From contig CM062297.1 of NCBI GenBank assembly GCA_031216915.1, positions 535,206,971-535,270,970 of the forward strand: a stretch of DNA of 64,000 nt. Direction: 5' to 3'. The notes beneath the pieces were generated by a model. It was given only the letters and a program-made list of their open reading frames with translations, did no database searches and was not told where the DNA came from. The position numbers and the translations under genes are program-made. Numbering within the stretch: the stretch's first letter is position 1; each line of letters opens with the position of its first letter. Origin of the DNA: Pictodentalium vernedei (Eukaryota; Mollusca; Scaphopoda; Dentaliida; Dentaliidae). This document shows positions 46,604 through 57,213 of this stretch, in pieces.

Positions 46604-46984
46604 ATGTTGGTGATAAAGAACAGGGGATACGTTAGAACTTACGTGCAAGGCAGTTCTGGCATCGTCGATTCTATAATGCGAGCGTTCACGAGTGATGCAG
46701 GTAGAAAACTTGCATCGACCTTGTTTGAGGTCGGTAAGAAGATGGCTTTGGATGCTGGTAAGAAAGCCGCTTCCGAAGCCAGTGGTAGGATAGCTTCCGT
46801 GGCTGGCAAGAGGGCAGCCGATGCATTGATCGACAAGTTGATCAGTCCACCGGCGAAGCGAGCTGTGTTAGAGCGAACGCCGAAAAGTTGGAAAGATTTT
46901 AAGGATGCTGTGGTACCCATACAAGATTTAGTCAAAATGACGAGTGGATCTGGATTGAAGAGAACTCGCGATGGTGTAATATAA
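46604..46984 (+). CDS. small Ala/Lys-rich protein, candidate minor virion protein
   Basis: 126 codons. The central segment is rich in Ala, Lys and Gly with heptad-like periodicity (KKMALDAGKKAASEASGRIA), predicted amphipathic helix. It ends TSGSGLKRTRDGVI. Directly upstream of the ATPase and minor capsid genes, on the same strand. Similar small helical proteins in Polintons are thought to be virion components, by position. Confidence 0.5.
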   Translation: MLVIKNRGYVRTYVQGSSGIVDSIMRAFTSDAGRKLASTLFEVGKKMALDAGKKAASEASGRIASVAGKRAADALIDKLISPPAKRAVLERTPKSWKDFKDAVVPIQDLVKMTSGSGLKRTRDGVI

Positions 46985-47081
46985 ATAAATAATAATATTA
47001 AAAACTGAGTTTGAAAAAACATAAAAAATTGTGTCTGAAAAAAATCTAAAATAACAAAAAAAAAAAAAAAATAAAACAAAG

Positions 47082-47930
47082 ATGAACATTAAAGATATGT
47101 CTTGGAACGACGCCGCGACCAAGAGGTCGAATAATGAGTTCTTTCCCAAAAGCATAAGAGGTTTGATAGTGGGAAAATCGAATTGTGGAAAGACCAATCT
47201 GTTGATGAATCTGTTGTCCCGACCCGACCGGTTGGATTACGACAGATTGTTTGTGTTTTGCAAGAGCTTGTTTCAACCTGAATACAGATTGCTTCGAGAG
47301 CGCATGGATCGTAGATTGCCCAAGGACGTCATAGCCAGAATCTTTGACAGAAGGGAGGAATTCAACAAAAGTGAAGCTTCTCTTTCGACCATTTTGGACA
47401 GTGTGGCGATGGAATTGATGAAGAGAAATGCATCTTCGAACGTCAAGTGTCAATTTTATGAGAACGCTAGCGACGTTCCGGATCCTAGAGAATTGAAATC
47501 GGAAGATAAGAATCTCATGATTTTCGATGATCTGCTTTTGGAGAGACAGAACCAATGCGAATCGTATTACGTTAGGGGTCGTCACAGCAATGTGGACTGT
47601 TTCTACCTGTCGCAGAATTATTTTCGATTGCCCAGACAGACGATAAGGGAGAATGCTAATTTTCTATGTCTCTTTCGCCAAGATCTCAAGAATCTCAATC
47701 ACATCTACAGCGATCACGTCGCAAACGACATGAGCGCGGCGGAATTCAGGAGATTCTGTAAGAGGATTTGGGATGGAGGACTTTACAATTTCGTCGTGAT
47801 CGATTTGACTAGCGAATTTAATCGCGGAAAATGTCGGTGTGGATTCGACAAGTTTTATGTTTCTGATGATAATAAGATAGAGCGTGAAAATACAAAAAAA
47901 TTAGAAAATAATAAATCTTCAAATAATTAG
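47082..47930 (+). CDS. FtsK/HerA-type DNA packaging ATPase
   Basis: 282 codons, intact. Walker A GLIVGKSNCGKTNLL near residue 26, Walker B NLMIFDDLL near residue 145, followed by the sensor-like region (VDCFYLSQNYFRLP). This is the Polinton/adenovirus IVa2-like genome-packaging ATPase family, which translocates DNA into capsids. It sits between virion-protein genes on the same strand. The A/T-rich, very short leader (about 40 bp of polyA tracts) is typical of genes in this element. Confidence 0.9.
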   Translation: MNIKDMSWNDAATKRSNNEFFPKSIRGLIVGKSNCGKTNLLMNLLSRPDRLDYDRLFVFCKSLFQPEYRLLRERMDRRLPKDVIARIFDRREEFNKSEASLSTILDSVAMELMKRNASSNVKCQFYENASDVPDPRELKSEDKNLMIFDDLLLERQNQCESYYVRGRHSNVDCFYLSQNYFRLPRQTIRENANFLCLFRQDLKNLNHIYSDHVANDMSAAEFRRFCKRIWDGGLYNFVVIDLTSEFNRGKCRCGFDKFYVSDDNKIERENTKKLENNKSSNN

Positions 47931-47965
47931 TTTTTGAAAAAATAAAAAAAATAAAATTAAATATA

Positions 47966-48721
47966 ATGTTCGAACAAGGAGAATTGTTAGAACGGATAGC
48001 CGAGAATACGGCTGCAAAACAATCCATTCAAATCATGGTGAGTGGCGATTCGACTCGATTCGCGATGAAATTCGAACCTTCCATCGAATTGAATAGAGAG
48101 AAAAGATACGAGATGGTGTTGGTGAATCTGGAGACTTATTATTCCTTTCCCAACGTCACCGAAAAGAATAACTCGTTCAAGTATTCTGACGGAGTGGATT
48201 GGTTGGAGATTCGAATTCCCAAAGGAAGTTACGACATAGACGATTTGAACAATTACATTCAAACGCGAATGAAGACGGATGGAAAGGGAAGCAACAAGAT
48301 CAGACTCATTCCCAATCCTAATACCTTACAGACGATGTTGGATTTGGAAGATAATTTTCGAGTGGATTTCAACACGGATGATTCTATAGGCAAAATGCTG
48401 GGATTCGATCGAAAGATGTATCGAGGCCACACGGCATCTGAAAATACAGTCGACATTCTCACAGTCAATAGCATTCTGGTGAACGTGGATGTGATTGCTG
48501 GAAGCTACGTGAATGGTAGTGCTCAACCAATGATCTATTCCTTCTTTCCAAACGTGTCGCCAGGTTATAAGATCATGGAATGACCTCGAAATTTAGTTTA
48601 TCTACCAGTGATTTTAGACACGTTGTATAGTCTCAAAACCACGTTGACAGATCAAAATGGTGAACTGTCAGATCTTCGCGGAGAGAGGGTGTCGATACGA
48701 TTTCACATAAGAGAAATATAA
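47966..48721 (+). pseudogene. minor capsid (penton-type) protein with in-frame TGA
   Basis: 205 codons to TGA 48581-48583, then the same frame continues PRNLVYLPVILDTLY ... VSIRFHIREI to a TAA at 48719-48721, so the gene is about 251 codons with one premature stop. Motifs of the Polinton single-jelly-roll penton protein: MVLVNLETYYSFPNV, IPKGSYDIDDLNNYIQ, MLGFDRKMYRG, NSILVNVDVIAGSYVNG, YSFFPNVSPGYKI. It forms the capsid vertices in the adenovirus-like model. Confidence 0.85.
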
Positions 48722-48877
48722 AAGCAAAAAAAAAAAAAAAATATTGTGTAGATATATATAAATAACAAAAATAAAATAAACGCAATATTAATTTTACAAA
48801 AAATTATTTAATATATAATTATCATTAAAACAAAAAAAAAACAATTGAAGAAAATATATTTTAAAAAAAGAATTATG

Positions 48878-49486
48878 ACACAATACGTGGTTAAAAACGT
48901 GAACATATCTGCAGGACAGAGGAAGAAACTTAAGAGTGCGTTAACAACTCGAGGCAAGGCGGTGAGATTCAAATTCACTCATGAAGATCTGACGAGTGGC
49001 GGTCAGGATTCGATCGCCTGGACCAGAAGTCAAAGCAAAAGGATGGAGAAAGCAATTCGTGATGGAAGAGGGTTGACGGTGAGATTGAGTCCCGCTCAAT
49101 TGAGATACAATTTGAGAATGAAAGGCGGTTTCCTACCGCTATTGGCAGGAATCGCCGCAAAAGCATTACCCTTCGCCACAAAGCCATTACCCTTTCTCGG
49201 AAAGACTCTCGGCGTGGGAGCTCTCACGGGACTCGTGAGTTCGGCAGTTGAGAAATTAATGGGTGGCAGCGGACTGTTTTTGAAGAAGGGAGGAGCCGTG
49301 TGTCGCATCCACGTAGATGACAGCAGTAAAGGATTGTATCTAGAACCCGTTAGAGGTGACAACTCTTTGAGTGGAAATGGTCTCTATCTGAAGAGTGGAT
49401 GGAACGTTGAGCGACTCGGTAAGGGTTTGTTGTTTGGTGAGAATTTGCCATTTAAGAATATACCGATTTTGAATATGTTATTATAA
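48878..49486 (+). CDS. Gly/hydrophobic minor virion protein
   Basis: Likely start at ATG 48878-48880 (MTQYVVKNVNIS), about 202 codons. Basic N-terminus with LTVRLSPAQLRYNLRMKGG, then a hydrophobic glycine/alanine segment (FLPLLAGIAAKALPF, LGVGALTGLVSSAV), then SGLFLKKGG and repeated GLYL motifs. Polintons and related viruses carry such a protein, resembling adenoviral core/membrane-lytic proteins in composition. The role is inferred from family context. Confidence 0.65.
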   Translation, partial: TQYVVKNVNISAGQRKKLKSALTTRGKAVRFKFTHEDLTSGGQDSIAWTRSQSKRMEKAIRDGRGLTVRLSPAQLRYNLRMKGGFLPLLAGIAAKALPFATKPLPFLGKTLGVGALTGLVSSAVEKLMGGSGLFLKKGGAVCRIHVDDSSKGLYLEPVRGDNSLSGNGLYLKSGWNVERLGKGLLFGENLPFKNIPILNMLL

Positions 49487-49545
49487 TGTAAAAAAAATTA
49501 TATAAATATAAAATATAAATCATAGAAAGTTTAAAATAATATAAA

Positions 49546-49923
49546 ATGGATAAAAACGTGGAAAAACAATTAGACGATAATGATGAATATCGCGAGATAG
49601 AGTGTGAAAAAGATGTGGAAAAATGATTAGATGCTAATGATGGATATCTTAGGAAAGAACTGATAAAAGAGTTAAATAAAGATCAGGATATGCGGTTGAA
49701 ATTTAAAAAAATGAGACGTTTTCCACCATTACCACTACCTTCTGAAGAGAATGGTAATGATGCTAGTGTTATCGAGAGATGCACAACATTCGTTCATAAT
49801 TATGATTCGGATAAACAAATGTGTTCTTATAAAAATGTAGCATATCACAGAAAAAAAAGAAAAGAAGAATCGACGCTGAAATTTGAGAAAAAAGGAAATG
49901 CTATTATAATATATGGGCAATAG
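49546..49923 (+). pseudogene. small unknown protein with in-frame TGA
   Basis: From ATG 49546 the frame runs to TGA 49624-49626 and then continues open to TAG 49921-49923. The first part has an internal duplication (EKQLDDNDEY / EK*LDANDGY), so the TGA aligns with the Gln codon CAA of the first unit. Lys/Glu-rich. It is convergent with the 50114-50476 gene, a hairpin between. Not recognised. Confidence 0.5.
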
Positions 49924-49950
49924 TGAAGAAGGAAAACAAAAAAAAAAACA

Positions 49951-49993
49951 AAAAAAAGTAATGAGATCTAAAGATGATCTCATTACTTTTTTT
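49951..49993. terminator. hairpin between convergent genes (inner, 50 kb)
   Basis: aaaaaaagtaatgagatc (49951-49968) and gatctcattacttttttt (49976-49993). The pairing extends outward through gaagaagg / ccttcttc. Confidence 0.75.
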
Positions 49994-50113
49994 TCCTTCT
50001 TCTTTGCTAAAAATCAATCTCTCTATTGTTTATATTTCCAAGTCCGTTATTAGCATGTTGACACTCGTGTTTTCTCCTTTTTCGCAAATGTGTTGAATGT
50101 TTATCTTTACTTT

Positions 50114-50476
50114 TTAAAGTTTTTTTACTTCGGTCAACACACTCTCACCACCCGATTTGTCCATGAGTTCGAGAGAGATTTTTGGATATATGTAACTTCC
50201 ATAGGGCAACGACAAATCGCTCTTGTCGAATTCTCTGTCTTCGCCGACGATGATATTCTGCAGATCGCTTTCGTACTCGTAAAACAAATCGAGCATGGCT
50301 TCGTCCAATTTCAAAGGCATGCTATATTTGTCGTATTTGTGCTGTAAGCCCTTCGTCTCGACCTCGTTCAATTCGATGGAATCGTGTCGTTGTAATCTAT
50401 GGATTTTATAACAGAGTTTCTTACACGTTTCGACTCATTTCAATTTCAATTCGCATCTTTTAGGTGTTGTTGTCAT
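50114..50476 (-). pseudogene. unknown small protein with in-frame TGA
   Basis: ATG at 50474-50476 (MTTTPKRCELKLK), TGA at 50435-50437, then an open frame with YKIHRLQRHDSIELNEVETK, YEYESDLQNIIVGEDREF and LPYGSYIYPKISLEL to the end at 50114. The single leftward gene within the rightward block, reading divergently from polymerase B. No recognised domain. Confidence 0.5.
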
Positions 50477-50547
50477 GATCGATTATTTGGGGTTTTTGGT
50501 TTTATGAATTCTTGCAAATAATGTATATTTTAAATTTTTGTATTTAA

Positions 50548-51012
50548 TAATTTGTTAAAAAAGTTTTTTTTTTTTTTTACTCTTTATATATATAAAAAAA
50601 AGTTTTTTTTAATTTTTTAATTTTCTTTAATGTAAAAAATTTTTTTTGTAAAAGTTTTTTTTTCTCTTTATATAAATAAAAAGTTTAAATTTAACGTCCT
50701 TTTTTTTTCTCGTATGAATTCAATTTTTGTTTTCACATTAAGGAACATAAAAAATTGTTTAATTTCATTAAAAAAAAAATTTTTTTTTTTAATTCCTTCA
50801 AAAAAAAACCAAATTTTTTATTTTTTTTTGAAGGAATTAAAACATAAGGAACATAAAAAAATTGCACGTTAAGGAACATAAAAAAATTGATTAACTTCAT
50901 CAAAAAAAAAATGTTTACATTAAAGAAAAATTAAAATAAAAAAAAAAATAATCTTTTTTATATATATATAAAGAGTAAAAAAAACAAACTTTTTTAACAA
51001 ATTATTTAAAAA
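50548..51012. promoter_or_regulatory. divergent palindromic promoter region
   Basis: aataatttgttaaaaaag...tttactctttatatatata (50548-50600) is repeated inverted at about 50960-51012 (tatatatataaagagtaaa...cttttttaacaaattatt). Each arm carries the TATA-like box about 65-105 bp before a start codon (50476 leftward, 51046 rightward). In the middle, aattccttcaaaaaaaa and ttttttttgaaggaatt (50790-50839) form another hairpin. It looks like a mirrored bidirectional promoter. Confidence 0.6.
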
Positions 51013-51045
51013 CAAAATTCGAAAAAAAAAAAAATATTCTTACAA

Positions 51046-54000
51046 ATGGAGCAAACAAATAAAAAAATGGAAAATTTAAATGAGAAAACCGTACCTCAGT
51101 TAAACGAGATTTGTAAACTATTAAAAATTCCACATTTCTGAAATCATAGAACTAAATAAAAAAAAATTGAAGTCATACGGGAATATTGTTTGCGAAACGA
51201 TGGAAAGAAAAAAATCAAAAGATCGGAAGTGGATAAACTTAAACAGTCAAAAAATGCATCGATTGTGAAAAAGGAGAAGACGACTAAACGAAAAGCCGTT
51301 GAAGAACTTCAAGTTTCAAAAGAAAAGAAAAGAAAAACTAAAACGAAAACGAATGATGTACTTCAAATTCTAGACAAACGAGATATATCGAGCGAAATTC
51401 AACAAGCAATCGATGAAGGGAAAGGAGAAGAATATGTAGCACGACTCATCACGGAACTATTCCAATCAAAGCCTGTAGAATGGGAGAGTGCGATCAAAGG
51501 CATTTTTAAAACTTTCGACGTGGTTCCCTCTTTCAAGAAAATCGATCCGAAATTGTTTATGGAATGGGTGAAGAAAAAAGTATTGGATTTGTTTCGTGAA
51601 CACATGAACATGGGACAAAAAATTAAGATGATACTCCATTGCGTGATGAATAAAATCGACGTGAAGTCTGGCAAGAGCATCGTGAAAAATGCATATTTCA
51701 GATCTAATGTCGAACCCGTACTTCGAGGTTCAGATTTATAGGATGTTTTCAAAAAGATGAAAGACAAGATGTTGACGTCTCTCGCGAATTATCAACATGA
51801 AGGTAGTAACTGGACGTTCGATGAGGTGTTGAAACTCGAAATTCATATAACTAAAAACGATTCATTGAAAGGGTCTTCCTACGTGGAATTACCATATTTC
51901 TTAGCTAAAAACACTCCGTGGTCAACGTGAGACATAAAGATGATCAGCGTTTTAAATGGGCAGTCACTTCCGCTTTATACCCTGTCAAAATGCACTCCGA
52001 TAGAGTTTCTCGTTACGAGGAGACTTCTAAAAATCTCGATTGGACTGGAGTGACTTTTCCAATGCAGTTAAAACACATCGAACGTTTCGATGCTCAAAAT
52101 CCCACCGTAGCTGTGAACGTCTTGGGATACGACGATGAAAAATGAACAATCTATCCTCTCAGACAGACTTCGTATCTTGAAAGAGAAAAGACGATTATTT
52201 TATTATTGATTTCGAATGGTGACAATCGTCATTATTGTTGGGTTAAAAATCTGAGCCAATTACTGTCAAGACAAAATAATAAACATGAACATAAGATATG
52301 TTTATGTTGCAACTGCATGAACATGTTTCAGAGCGAAAAATCGTTAGCGAAACATCAGGAATATTGCAACGAAAATCAAGGTGTCACCATTGAAATGCCC
52401 AAACCCAACACCATCGTGAAGTTTGAAAATCGCAATAGAAGGTTAAAAGTACCATTCGTCGTGTACACCAATTTCGAATGTTTCACCACGAAAATGAGTT
52501 CCTGCCAACATAACGCTCTTCAAAGTTACGTCGAAAGATATCAAAAACACATGCCTTCAGGTTATTGCATTTACGTGAAATGCGCTTTTGACTCGCAACA
52601 TGACATGGGTCCCTTCACCTACACGAAACAGTGCGAAGACGACGACGTGGCTCAAAGCTTCGTGGAAGAGTTAGAATCGAAAATTCAAATGTAATACAAT
52701 AAATTCAAAACTCCGGCAAAAATGATCACGCGAAAGCAGCAGGACGAAAATAACAGAGCCACCGAATGTCACATATGCAGACAATCATTCGACGAGAATT
52801 CAGAGGGAAATAAGAAGGTTAGAGATCACGATCATTACACAGGTCTGTATCACGGTCCGGCTCACAGCAAGTGTAATTTAAAATATTGAGAGGCCGTTTT
52901 CTATCCGGTGATATTTCACAATCTCTCGGGTTACGACAGTCATCTGTTCGTGAAAAATCTCGGCACCTCCCATGAAGAATTAAATTGCATCGCGAACAGC
53001 GAAGAAAGATACATTTCATTCACGAAATGGAAGGTCATGGAGAAGAAAAGAGTAATCGACAGAGAGACGTTGGAAGAAAAAATGAAATCCATTCGTAGAA
53101 GCATACGTTTCATCGACAGTTTTAAATTCATGTCAACCGCTCTGGAAAAATTAGTCAATAACATGAGCAAGGATAAATTTAAAATCACGAGCGAACATTT
53201 TGGAGAACGAGTAGACGTTATGTTGAGGAAAGGAGTCTATCCTTACGATTACATGAACGATCTAAAGAGATTTGACAACAGCGCACTACCTTCAAAAGAA
53301 GATTTTTATTCAAAATTATACGAATCCGACATTTCCGACGAGAATTACGAACACGCTAAAAACGTGTGGAAATCATTCGATATGAAAACCATGAAAGATT
53401 ATCACAATCTCTATCTGAAGACTGACGTTCTGCTCTTGGCCAACGTGTTCGAAAATTTTCGAGATGTCTGTCATCGAAATTACGATCTAGATCCCGCTTG
53501 GTATTTCACCGCACCTGGTCTGGCGTGGGACGCTCTGTTGAAGACCACCAAAGTCCAATTAGAATTATTATCCGATGTGGACATGTTGCTCATGTTCGAA
53601 AGAGCTACGAGAGGTGGTGTCTCGATGATCTCCCACAGATATTCTGAAGCTAACAATCCCTACATGAAAGAAGGTTTTGATTCGAAACGGTTGAATAAAT
53701 ACATACAGTATTGGGACGCTAATAATCTGTATGGTTGGGCTATGAGTCATCCTTTACCGATTGGAAATTTCAAATGGGTAACGAACCGGAAGAGATGCAA
53801 AAATTGAGAGACTATCCTTGCATTTTAGAAGTCGATTTGAACTATCCAGAAGAATTACACGATCTACACAACGATTATCCGCTAGCTCCCGAACGAATGG
53901 AACCGAATGAAGGAGACGAAGAAAAACTCATTCCCAATTTATTTAACAAATGTAACTACGTCGTCTACAGTGAGAATTTGAAACAATACATCAATTACGG

Positions 54001-55063
54001 GATGAAATTAGTCAACATACATCGCATCATTCAATTCGACGAAGAGCCTTGGATGAAAAAATACATCGATCTCAACATGAATCTCAGAATTCGAGCCGAG
54101 AACAATTTTGAAAAAGATTTCTTCAAACTCATGAACAACTGCGTGTACGGTAAATTGATGGAAAACATCAGGAAGAGAACCGATGTTCGACTCGTCACAT
54201 CTGAGAAAAGAGCTAAAAAATTAGTGGCGAAACCCAATTACAAACACCGAACCATATTTGATGAAAATCTAGTAGCCATTCACATGCAAAAGACGCACCT
54301 GAAGTTCGACAAACTGTATTATCTCGGACCGATCATCTTAGATATCAGCAAACGATTGATGTACGAGTTTCACTACGATTACGTCAAACAAAAATTTGGT
54401 GATAAAGCCAAACTACTGTTCACCGACACAGACAGTTTAGTTTACGAGATAGAGACAAAAGATGTCTACCAAGATATATCTCCGGATGTGGCCGCATGGT
54501 TCGACATGAGCAATTATCCCGTCGATCACCCGTCCAACATTCAATCGAACAACAACAAGAAGGTGTTAGGTAAATTTAAGGACGAGAGCGGCGGTAAGCA
54601 AATCGTCGAATTCGTGGGCTTGAGACCCAAACTGTATGCTTATCGTCTAGAAGATGAAGAGATCAAGAAGTGCAAAGGGGTTAAAGCATGCGTGGTGAAG
54701 AAAAACATCTCTTTCCAAGAGTATAAAGATTGTCTGTTAGGAAGTGGTCCAGTGTATAAGACTATGAAATCGATTCGAAGCAAAAATCATGACTTGTATA
54801 CCGAAATAGTCAACAAGATTTCGCTGATGGCCGACGACGATAAGAGATTCGTGTTAGATGATAAAATAAACACTTTGGCACTCGGACATTGGACTTTAGA
54901 CGATAGGATTTCAGATATGACTGAGGATGATAGGATTCCAGATATGATTAAGGTTGATAGGATTCCAGAAAATCAAGAGGAATTAGACGGATTCAAGATT
55001 ATGGAAATCGATAGAGACATCGAGAGAGTTAGTTTAAAAAGAAAAAGAAAAAAAAAAAAATAA
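51046..55063 (+). pseudogene. protein-primed DNA polymerase B with SAP-like N-terminus, broken
   Basis: From ATG 51046: a SAP-like stretch (LNEICKLLKIPHF), a Lys-rich linker, a terminal-protein-like region, then exonuclease and polymerase domains. ExoI VVYTNFECF (catalytic Asp replaced by Asn), a zinc/HNH-VII-like insert CHIC...VRDHDHYTGLYHGPAHSKC, ExoII FHNLSGYDSHLF, ExoIII TAPGLAWDALL, motif A YWDANNLYGWAM, motif B KLMNNCVYGKLM, motif C FTDTDSLVY. Stops at 51139, 51157, 51739, 52143, 52692 and 52887, and frameshifts near 51.75-51.92 and 53.78 kb. The longest pieces are 52908-53807 and 53735-55063. It would replicate the element using a terminal protein primer. Confidence 0.9.
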
Positions 55064-55124
55064 CGTCATTTTAGTGAATTATAATAAAATAAATAAATTT
55101 AAAAAAAAAAAAACATACGCATTT

Positions 55125-55557
55125 ATGAATAAGAAAATAGAGATATCAGTAGAAGGTGTCATCTTACCTAATGAACCCCTATCCAACATGGATCTGTCGA
55201 AAGCGGCGAAGGATTTGAAAATCAAAGATTTTCTAGGCATGTTTTCCAGAGATGCCTTGCCGAAGAGAAGACCTCGACAATCAGAATGCGGAATTTTAAC
55301 TCTAGACGATTTATTGGGTGAAGGCACTCACTGGGTGGCGTGGTTCAAGAATGGGAAGAAGAAGAATTATTACTTCGACAGCTACGGAATCTCGCCGCCG
55401 AAAGAAATAAAGAACTATTTCAACAAATCGATGGTTCGTTACAACACGGAACGAGTTCAATCACGAGATCAAGTGTTTTGTGGTCACTTATGTCTACGTT
55501 CTCAAGAGATGGTCTGAAGGAGATCGGTTTCAAGACATTCTCAATGATTTACATTAG
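55125..55557 (+). pseudogene. adenovirus-type cysteine protease (2-bp deletion near the end)
   Basis: Start chosen at ATG 55125 (MNKKIEISVEG). Catalytic order: His in GEGTHWVAWFK, Asp in NYYFDSYGI, Cys in QVFCGHLC. After CGHLC the frame is lost (2 bp missing versus the outer copy, which reads CLYVLKRW), and the proper end LNDLH then TAG 55555-55557 lies in another frame. This Ulp1/adenain-like enzyme is thought to mature virion proteins. Confidence 0.85.
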
Positions 55558-55577
55558 AGAGAGAGATTTTTTTTTAT

Positions 55578-55597
55578 AGTATATAAAGGTACAAATA
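55578..55597 (+). promoter_or_regulatory. TATA-like motif upstream of fibre gene
   Basis: tatagtatataaaggtac about 130 bp before 55716; the outer copy has the inverse (ccttcatatatatactata, about 44381-44399). Confidence 0.45.
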
Positions 55598-55715
55598 TTA
55601 TTTAAAAAAATTTAATCGAATAAAAACGAAAAAAATAAAATAAAGTGAAATAATTCATTTTTTTAATAAACTGCGTTTGAAATATATTTTTTAAAAACAA
55701 AAATCTCAAAACAAC

Positions 55716-57067
55716 ATGCCAGTCGATAAATTTGGTAGAAGTGCCGACGAAAGCCAACCCAAAAAGAAGAGGAAGACGCTCAAAGTCGATGATGGTTATG
55801 ACGTTGCCAACTTGGACGAACATTACGTTCGGAGATACAAACCTCGAGAGGAACCTTTGAACATGAACGATAAGAAGCTCTACAATCTTCCCGAACCAAT
55901 AGATCTCGCAGATCCTGCGACTAAAAAATATGTCGAGAGGGGGAATGCGGATTTCGAACGAATCATGCTAGGTAATTACGTGGATAAAGCCATGACTGAC
56001 GATCTCGATCTGAAATCCAAACGTTTGGTGAATGTCGCAAATCCCATAGATCCCACCGATGCCGCGACCAAGAAATATGCGGACGACTCTCATGCGTGAT
56101 TCAGCGAACATCTGAGAAATAAATACGTTCAGAAAACAATGCACTTGGAATTGAACGCCAATTCTAACAAGATAACGAACGTGGCCACTCCCACGAATCC
56201 CAAGGATGTGGCGACCAAACACTACGTAGATCTGGAACAGAGAAAGTCTGATGGACGAGAAATGAAATCAGATCTGAATGCGGGATTCAACAAGATATTG
56301 AATCTGTCGAAGTTCGACAACACGGATGCGGACTCAACCGCGGTCAACAAGGGCTACGTAGATTCTGCCATGATACGATCACAAGAATACATAGAATCGC
56401 AAGTGGAGGATCTCTACCTGAACAAACAATCTGGCGGAACCATGGAGGGTGGTATCAACATGAACAGTGAGAATTTATTTGGACTCAATCATGATCCTGA
56501 ATTCGATTCCAGAGCAGTCAGCAGGAAGTACGTGGATGACAACTCGGTCTGGAGAAAGGGTGACATCATGGAAGGTAAACTAGACACGGGTGGACACACG
56601 CCCACGAATCTACCGGATCCCGTGAACACGACGGACGCCTGCACCCTGATTTCGGTGGTGGAAAGACTCAAATATGCTAGAAATTGATCACCGTGTGGGC
56701 CGAGGAGGCCGGCACATTAGAGGAGGGAAAAACGGAGTGGTCTTTCGGAAACAGAGGTAGCAGATTGAAACATGGTCAGGTGGGATATCCCATGCCATTG
56801 GGAGGTGAAATCATTCGAATGGCTCTGGCTTCCTCGGATTTGAATAACAGAGCGGTCGTCAATCTCATGGTGAATCGAGTAGAGAGCGATAAAAAATACA
56901 GCGTCGAAAAGACTGAGAATCAACACGCGAATGTTAGCACGTTTGGAACGCCTCTCAAAGTGAATGCCGGAGACAGGATTAATTTCATTACAAAAACCAA
57001 TAATCCCGAAGCTGCCAGTTCCGTGGTGAGTCTACTGATCGAACTAGATCCTTTGAACAAACACTGA
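55716..57067 (+). pseudogene. Polinton phage-like fibre protein (inner copy)
   Basis: MPVDKFGRSADE..., basic PKKKRK, then phage tail-fibre repeats ending in ATKKYV/ATKKYA/ATKHYVDL/VNKGYVDSA/VSRKYVDD, then GGTMEGGINMNSENLFGL and KGDIMEGKLDTGGH. The C-terminal head begins ITVWAEEAG and ends LLIELDPLNKH. TGA at 56097-56099 (AGA in the outer copy) and a 1-bp loss near 56682 break it. It is presumed to be the host-recognition fibre; the repeats resemble those of bacteriophage tail fibres. Confidence 0.8.
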
Positions 57068-57127
57068 ATGCATGGAAATAATTAATTAAAAAAAATAATG
57101 TGTGATTATAAAAAGCAAAAAAAAAAA

Positions 57128-57173
57128 GTAATGAGATTTAGAAAGATGTTCAGTCTCTCTAGATCTCATTACT
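57128..57173. terminator. hairpin between convergent fibre and CARD genes (inner)
   Basis: agtaatgagat (57128-57138) and atctcattact (57163-57173), the same core as at 42781 and 49951, with a longer loop. Confidence 0.7.
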
Positions 57174-57213
57174 TCTATTTTTTTTTTTTTGGTTTATTTT
57201 AATACGTTATTTC

